From an uncultured Oscillibacter sp. (lineage in GTDB: Bacteria; Bacillota; Clostridia; Oscillospirales; Oscillospiraceae), in the NCBI GenBank assembly GCA_947245315.1, contig CAMXNV010000106.1:1-7622 (forward strand): DNA of 7,622 nt, in the 5' to 3' direction. The position numbers and the translations under genes are program-made. This document shows, one piece after another, positions 5,246 to 7,622 of this stretch. Below the pieces are notes generated by a model. That model did no database searches, was not told where the DNA came from, and was given only the letters and a program-made list of their open reading frames with translations. Positions within the stretch are counted from its first letter, which is position 1; each line of letters begins with the position of its first letter.

Positions 5246-7423
5246 ATGAAAGTTATCAAGCGGAACGGTACGGAGGTCTCCTTCGACATCACCAAAATTC
5301 TCTCGGCCATCACCCGGGCCAACGAGAGCATCGACGCGGAAAAACGCATGACCTCCACCCAGGTCCGGCGCATCGCCGAATCCGTGGAGCTGGCGTGCCA
5401 GGAGCTGGGCCGTTCCCCCTCCGTGGAGGAGATTCAGGACCTGGTGGAGTACCAGATCATGGCCCACGGGGCCTTCGAGGTGGCGAAGAATTATGTCACC
5501 TACCGTTACACCCGTTCCCTGGTCCGCCGGAGCAACACCACGGACGACCGGATCCTCAGCCTGATCGAGTGCTGCAACGAGGAGGCCAAGCAGGAGAACT
5601 CCAACAAGAACCCGGTGGTGAACTCCACCCAGCGGGACTACATGGCCGGCGAGGTCTCCCGGGACCTGAGCGAGCGGCTGCTGCTGCCCAAGGAGATCGT
5701 GGAGGCCCACCAGGAGGGCATCATCCACTTCCACGACTCCGATTACTTCGCCCAGCATATGCACAACTGCGATCTGGTCAACCTCGACGATATGCTTCAA
5801 AACGGTACCGTCATCTCGGGTACCATGATCGAAAAGCCCCACAGCTTTTCCACCGCCTGCAACATCGCCACTCAGATCGTGGCCCAGGTGGCCTCCAACC
5901 AATACGGCGGCCAGTCCATCTCCCTGGCCCACCTGGCCCCCTTCGTGGACGTGAGCCGGAAGAAGCTCCGGGGCATCGTGGAAAAGGAGCTCCGGGACGT
6001 GGGCGTCACCCTGGATGAGGAGCGCCTCTCCGCCCTGGTGGAGTCCCGCCTCCGGGAGGAGGTCCGGGGCGGCGTCCAGACCATCCAGTACCAGGTGCTG
6101 ACCCTCCTGACCACCAACGGGCAGGCCCCCTTCGTCACCGTCTTCATGTACCTGGGCGAGGCCAAGAACGACCGGGAGCGCAAGGACCTGGCCCTCATCA
6201 TCGAGGAGACCCTGGAACAGCGCTACGAGGGCGTGAAGAACGAGGACGGGGTGTGGATCACCCCCGCCTTCCCCAAGCTGATCTACGTGCTGGAGGAGGA
6301 CAACATCCACGAGGACTCCCCCTATTGGTATCTCACGAAGCTGGCGGCCAAGTGCACCGCCAAGCGGATGGTCCCCGATTATATCTCCGAGAAGAAGATG
6401 CTGGAGCTGAAGGTGGACAAGAACGGCGAGGGCCATTGCTACACCTGCATGGGCTGCCGCAGCTTCCTGACGCCCTACGTGGACCCGGACACCGGGAAGC
6501 CCAAGTACTACGGCCGGTTCAACCAGGGCGTGGTGACCATCAACCTCCCCGACGTGGCCCTGAGCTCCGGCGGGAACATCGAGAAGTTCTGGGACATCTT
6601 CGACGAGCGGCTGGAGCTGTGCCACCGGGCCCTCATGTGCCGCCACGAGCGCCTGAAGGGCACTCCCTCCGACGTGGCCCCCATCCTGTGGCAGTACGGC
6701 GCCTGTGCCCGCCTCAAGAAGGGGGAGCCCATCGACAAGCTCCTCTACGGCGGCTACTCCACCATCTCCCTGGGCTACGCCGGCCTCTACGAGTGCGTGA
6801 AGTACATGACGGGCAAGAGCCACACGGACCCCGCCGCCACCCCCTTCGCCCTCCAGATCATGGAGGCCATGAACGCGGCCTGCCGGAAGTGGAAGGCGGA
6901 GCACAACATCGATTTCAGCCTCTACGGCACCCCCCTGGAGTCCACCACCTATAAATTCGCCAAGTGCCTCCAGCGCCGCTTCGGCATCGTGGAGGGAATC
7001 AACGACAAGGGATATATCACAAACTCCTACCATGTCCATGTGACGGAACAGATCAACGCCTTTGACAAGCTGAAATTCGAGGCCCAGTTCCAGCACCTCT
7101 CCCCCGGCGGGGCCATCAGCTACGTGGAGGTCCCGGACATGCAGAACAACCTGGAGGCGGTGCTCCAGGTGATGAAATTCATCTATGACAATATTATCTA
7201 CGCCGAGCTGAACACCAAGAGCGACTACTGCCAGGTCTGCGGCTGGGACGGGGAGATTCAGATCACGGAGGAGAACGGCAAGCTGGTCTGGAAGTGCCCC
7301 AAGTGCGGCAACACGGACCAGGACAAGATGAACGTGGCCCGGCGGACCTGCGGCTATATCGGAACCCAGTTCTGGAACCAGGGACGGACCCAGGAGATCC
7401 GGGACCGGGTGCTCCACCTCTGA
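5246..7423 (+). CDS. nrdD: Anaerobic (class III) ribonucleoside-triphosphate reductase, catalytic subunit
   Basis: NrdD converts NTPs to dNTPs without oxygen, using a glycyl radical installed by the activase NrdG. The 725-residue length is typical. An ATP-cone allosteric domain (about 1-93, starting MKVIKRNGTEVSFD) is followed by the barrel, with HFHDSDYF and C175 in HNCDLV. The GHCYTCMGCRSF stretch is at 397-407, in which C404 is the likely thiyl-radical cysteine. The C-terminus has the zinc site C662/C665 and C684/C687 and the glycyl-radical motif RRTCGYIG with G703 as the radical site. The ATG at 5246 is preceded by AGGGGG at a 6-nt gap and begins exactly at the ATP-cone. The open frame upstream (from 5066) would run through the promoter and is not used. 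No nrdG follows before the window ends. Regulation by NrdR is likely. Confidence 0.97.
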   Translation: MKVIKRNGTEVSFDITKILSAITRANESIDAEKRMTSTQVRRIAESVELACQELGRSPSVEEIQDLVEYQIMAHGAFEVAKNYVTYRYTRSLVRRSNTTDDRILSLIECCNEEAKQENSNKNPVVNSTQRDYMAGEVSRDLSERLLLPKEIVEAHQEGIIHFHDSDYFAQHMHNCDLVNLDDMLQNGTVISGTMIEKPHSFSTACNIATQIVAQVASNQYGGQSISLAHLAPFVDVSRKKLRGIVEKELRDVGVTLDEERLSALVESRLREEVRGGVQTIQYQVLTLLTTNGQAPFVTVFMYLGEAKNDRERKDLALIIEETLEQRYEGVKNEDGVWITPAFPKLIYVLEEDNIHEDSPYWYLTKLAAKCTAKRMVPDYISEKKMLELKVDKNGEGHCYTCMGCRSFLTPYVDPDTGKPKYYGRFNQGVVTINLPDVALSSGGNIEKFWDIFDERLELCHRALMCRHERLKGTPSDVAPILWQYGACARLKKGEPIDKLLYGGYSTISLGYAGLYECVKYMTGKSHTDPAATPFALQIMEAMNAACRKWKAEHNIDFSLYGTPLESTTYKFAKCLQRRFGIVEGINDKGYITNSYHVHVTEQINAFDKLKFEAQFQHLSPGGAISYVEVPDMQNNLEAVLQVMKFIYDNIIYAELNTKSDYCQVCGWDGEIQITEENGKLVWKCPKCGNTDQDKMNVARRTCGYIGTQFWNQGRTQEIRDRVLHL

Positions 7424-7429
7424 GACAGG

Positions 7430-7504
7430 TAGGAGTTAGGAGTGAGGCGTTAGGAGTTGTTTCCGTCTCTTCAAAAACTCCTAACTCCTAAGTCTCGGCT
7501 CCTA
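7430..7504. repeat. Inverted pair of TAGGAGT heptamer arrays
   Basis: Four consecutive heptamers (TAGGAGT, TAGGAGT, GAGGCGT, TAGGAGT; 7430-7457) are followed after a 19-nt spacer by four heptamers in the opposite orientation (ACTCCTA, ACTCCTA, AGTCTCG, GCTCCTA; 7477-7504). The inner units pair perfectly over 8 bp and the outer ones nearly so, so the transcript can fold into a long stem-loop beginning 6 nt past the nrdD stop. It may serve as the 3' end of the nrdD message, though no U-run follows. Confidence 0.7.
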
Positions 7505-7553
7505 ATGGAATCTTAACTGGTGAAAAATCGAGAATTCTTTCGTTTCCCCAATA

Positions 7554-7622
7554 ACTCCTCACTCCTCACTCCTCACTCCTCACTCCTCACTCCTCACTCC
7601 TCACTCCTCACTCCTCACTCCT
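7554..7622. repeat. Tandem heptamer array (ACTCCTC)n, running off the right edge
   Basis: ACTCCTC is repeated without a single change for nine full copies plus six bases, up to the last base of the window. On the other strand the unit is GAGGAGT, one base different from the TAGGAGT units just upstream, so the two arrays belong to one family. No spacers are present, so it is a simple tandem repeat and not CRISPR. The true length is unknown because the window ends inside it. Confidence 0.9.

Noticed and set aside
5162..7417. Long open frame on the minus strand, opposite nrdD (751 codons)
   Set aside because: It is a third-position GC shadow of nrdD. Its translation is rich in G, L, V, H and D with no domain, and there is no ribosome-binding site. 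nrdD on the other strand has every family motif.
7554..7622. CRISPR-like array
   Set aside because: The repeat unit is 7 bp with no spacers, so it is a simple tandem repeat.
1..7622. A previously undescribed multi-gene defence or biosynthetic system
   Set aside because: All six protein genes belong to well-known families in ordinary contexts. The unusual content is confined to non-coding repeats and regulatory architecture.

Overview
The window reads as chromosomal DNA from a GC-rich, strictly anaerobic, low-complexity-repeat-carrying Firmicute, most likely a gut Clostridia of the Oscillospiraceae type (Flavonifractor/Lawsonibacter-like). This rests on several observations: strong GGAGG ribosome-binding sites, SigA-type promoters, a KdpDE-like two-component pair, an oxygen-sensitive class III ribonucleotide reductase, and intergenic 'GTAGGGG' palindromic repeats and heptamer repeats of the sort I associate with that group. 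The taxonomic call is inference from general knowledge, not from a search.

Layout. On the minus strand, bases 2692 down to 226 form a tightly coupled three-gene operon. It runs dusB (tRNA-dihydrouridine synthase), then an ECF sigma factor, then a membrane-anchored zinc-finger anti-sigma factor. Both junctions are ATGA stop/start overlaps. A promoter lies just upstream of dusB, and a GC-rich hairpin sits just after the last stop. The left 225 bases hold no recognisable gene, but they carry a probable leftward promoter for a gene outside the window.

Bases 2693-3209 are non-coding and divide the divergent operons. They hold the two outward-facing promoters and, between them, a nested set of inverted repeats. 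Three 'GTAGGGG' units each run into a different perfect palindrome. One of them is bracketed by 16-bp perfect terminal inverted repeats, giving a 120-bp MITE-like element.

On the plus strand, bases 3210-4990 encode a DUF4118-type (KdpD C-terminal-half-like) sensor kinase overlapping a KdpE-like OmpR-family response regulator. After one or two candidate terminators comes the nrdD leader, which has a promoter whose spacer contains a good NrdR box. nrdD itself (5246-7423) is complete, with ATP-cone, zinc site and glycyl-radical motif. Two heptamer repeat arrays (TAGGAGT and GAGGAGT types) follow it, and the second runs off the right edge.

Functionally these are core or housekeeping genes rather than a defence or mobile island. 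I see no convincing evidence of a new multi-gene system. The parts most worth a second look are the intergenic repeat cluster, the regulatory architecture in front of nrdD, and the placement of a tRNA-modification gene at the head of a sigma/anti-sigma operon.
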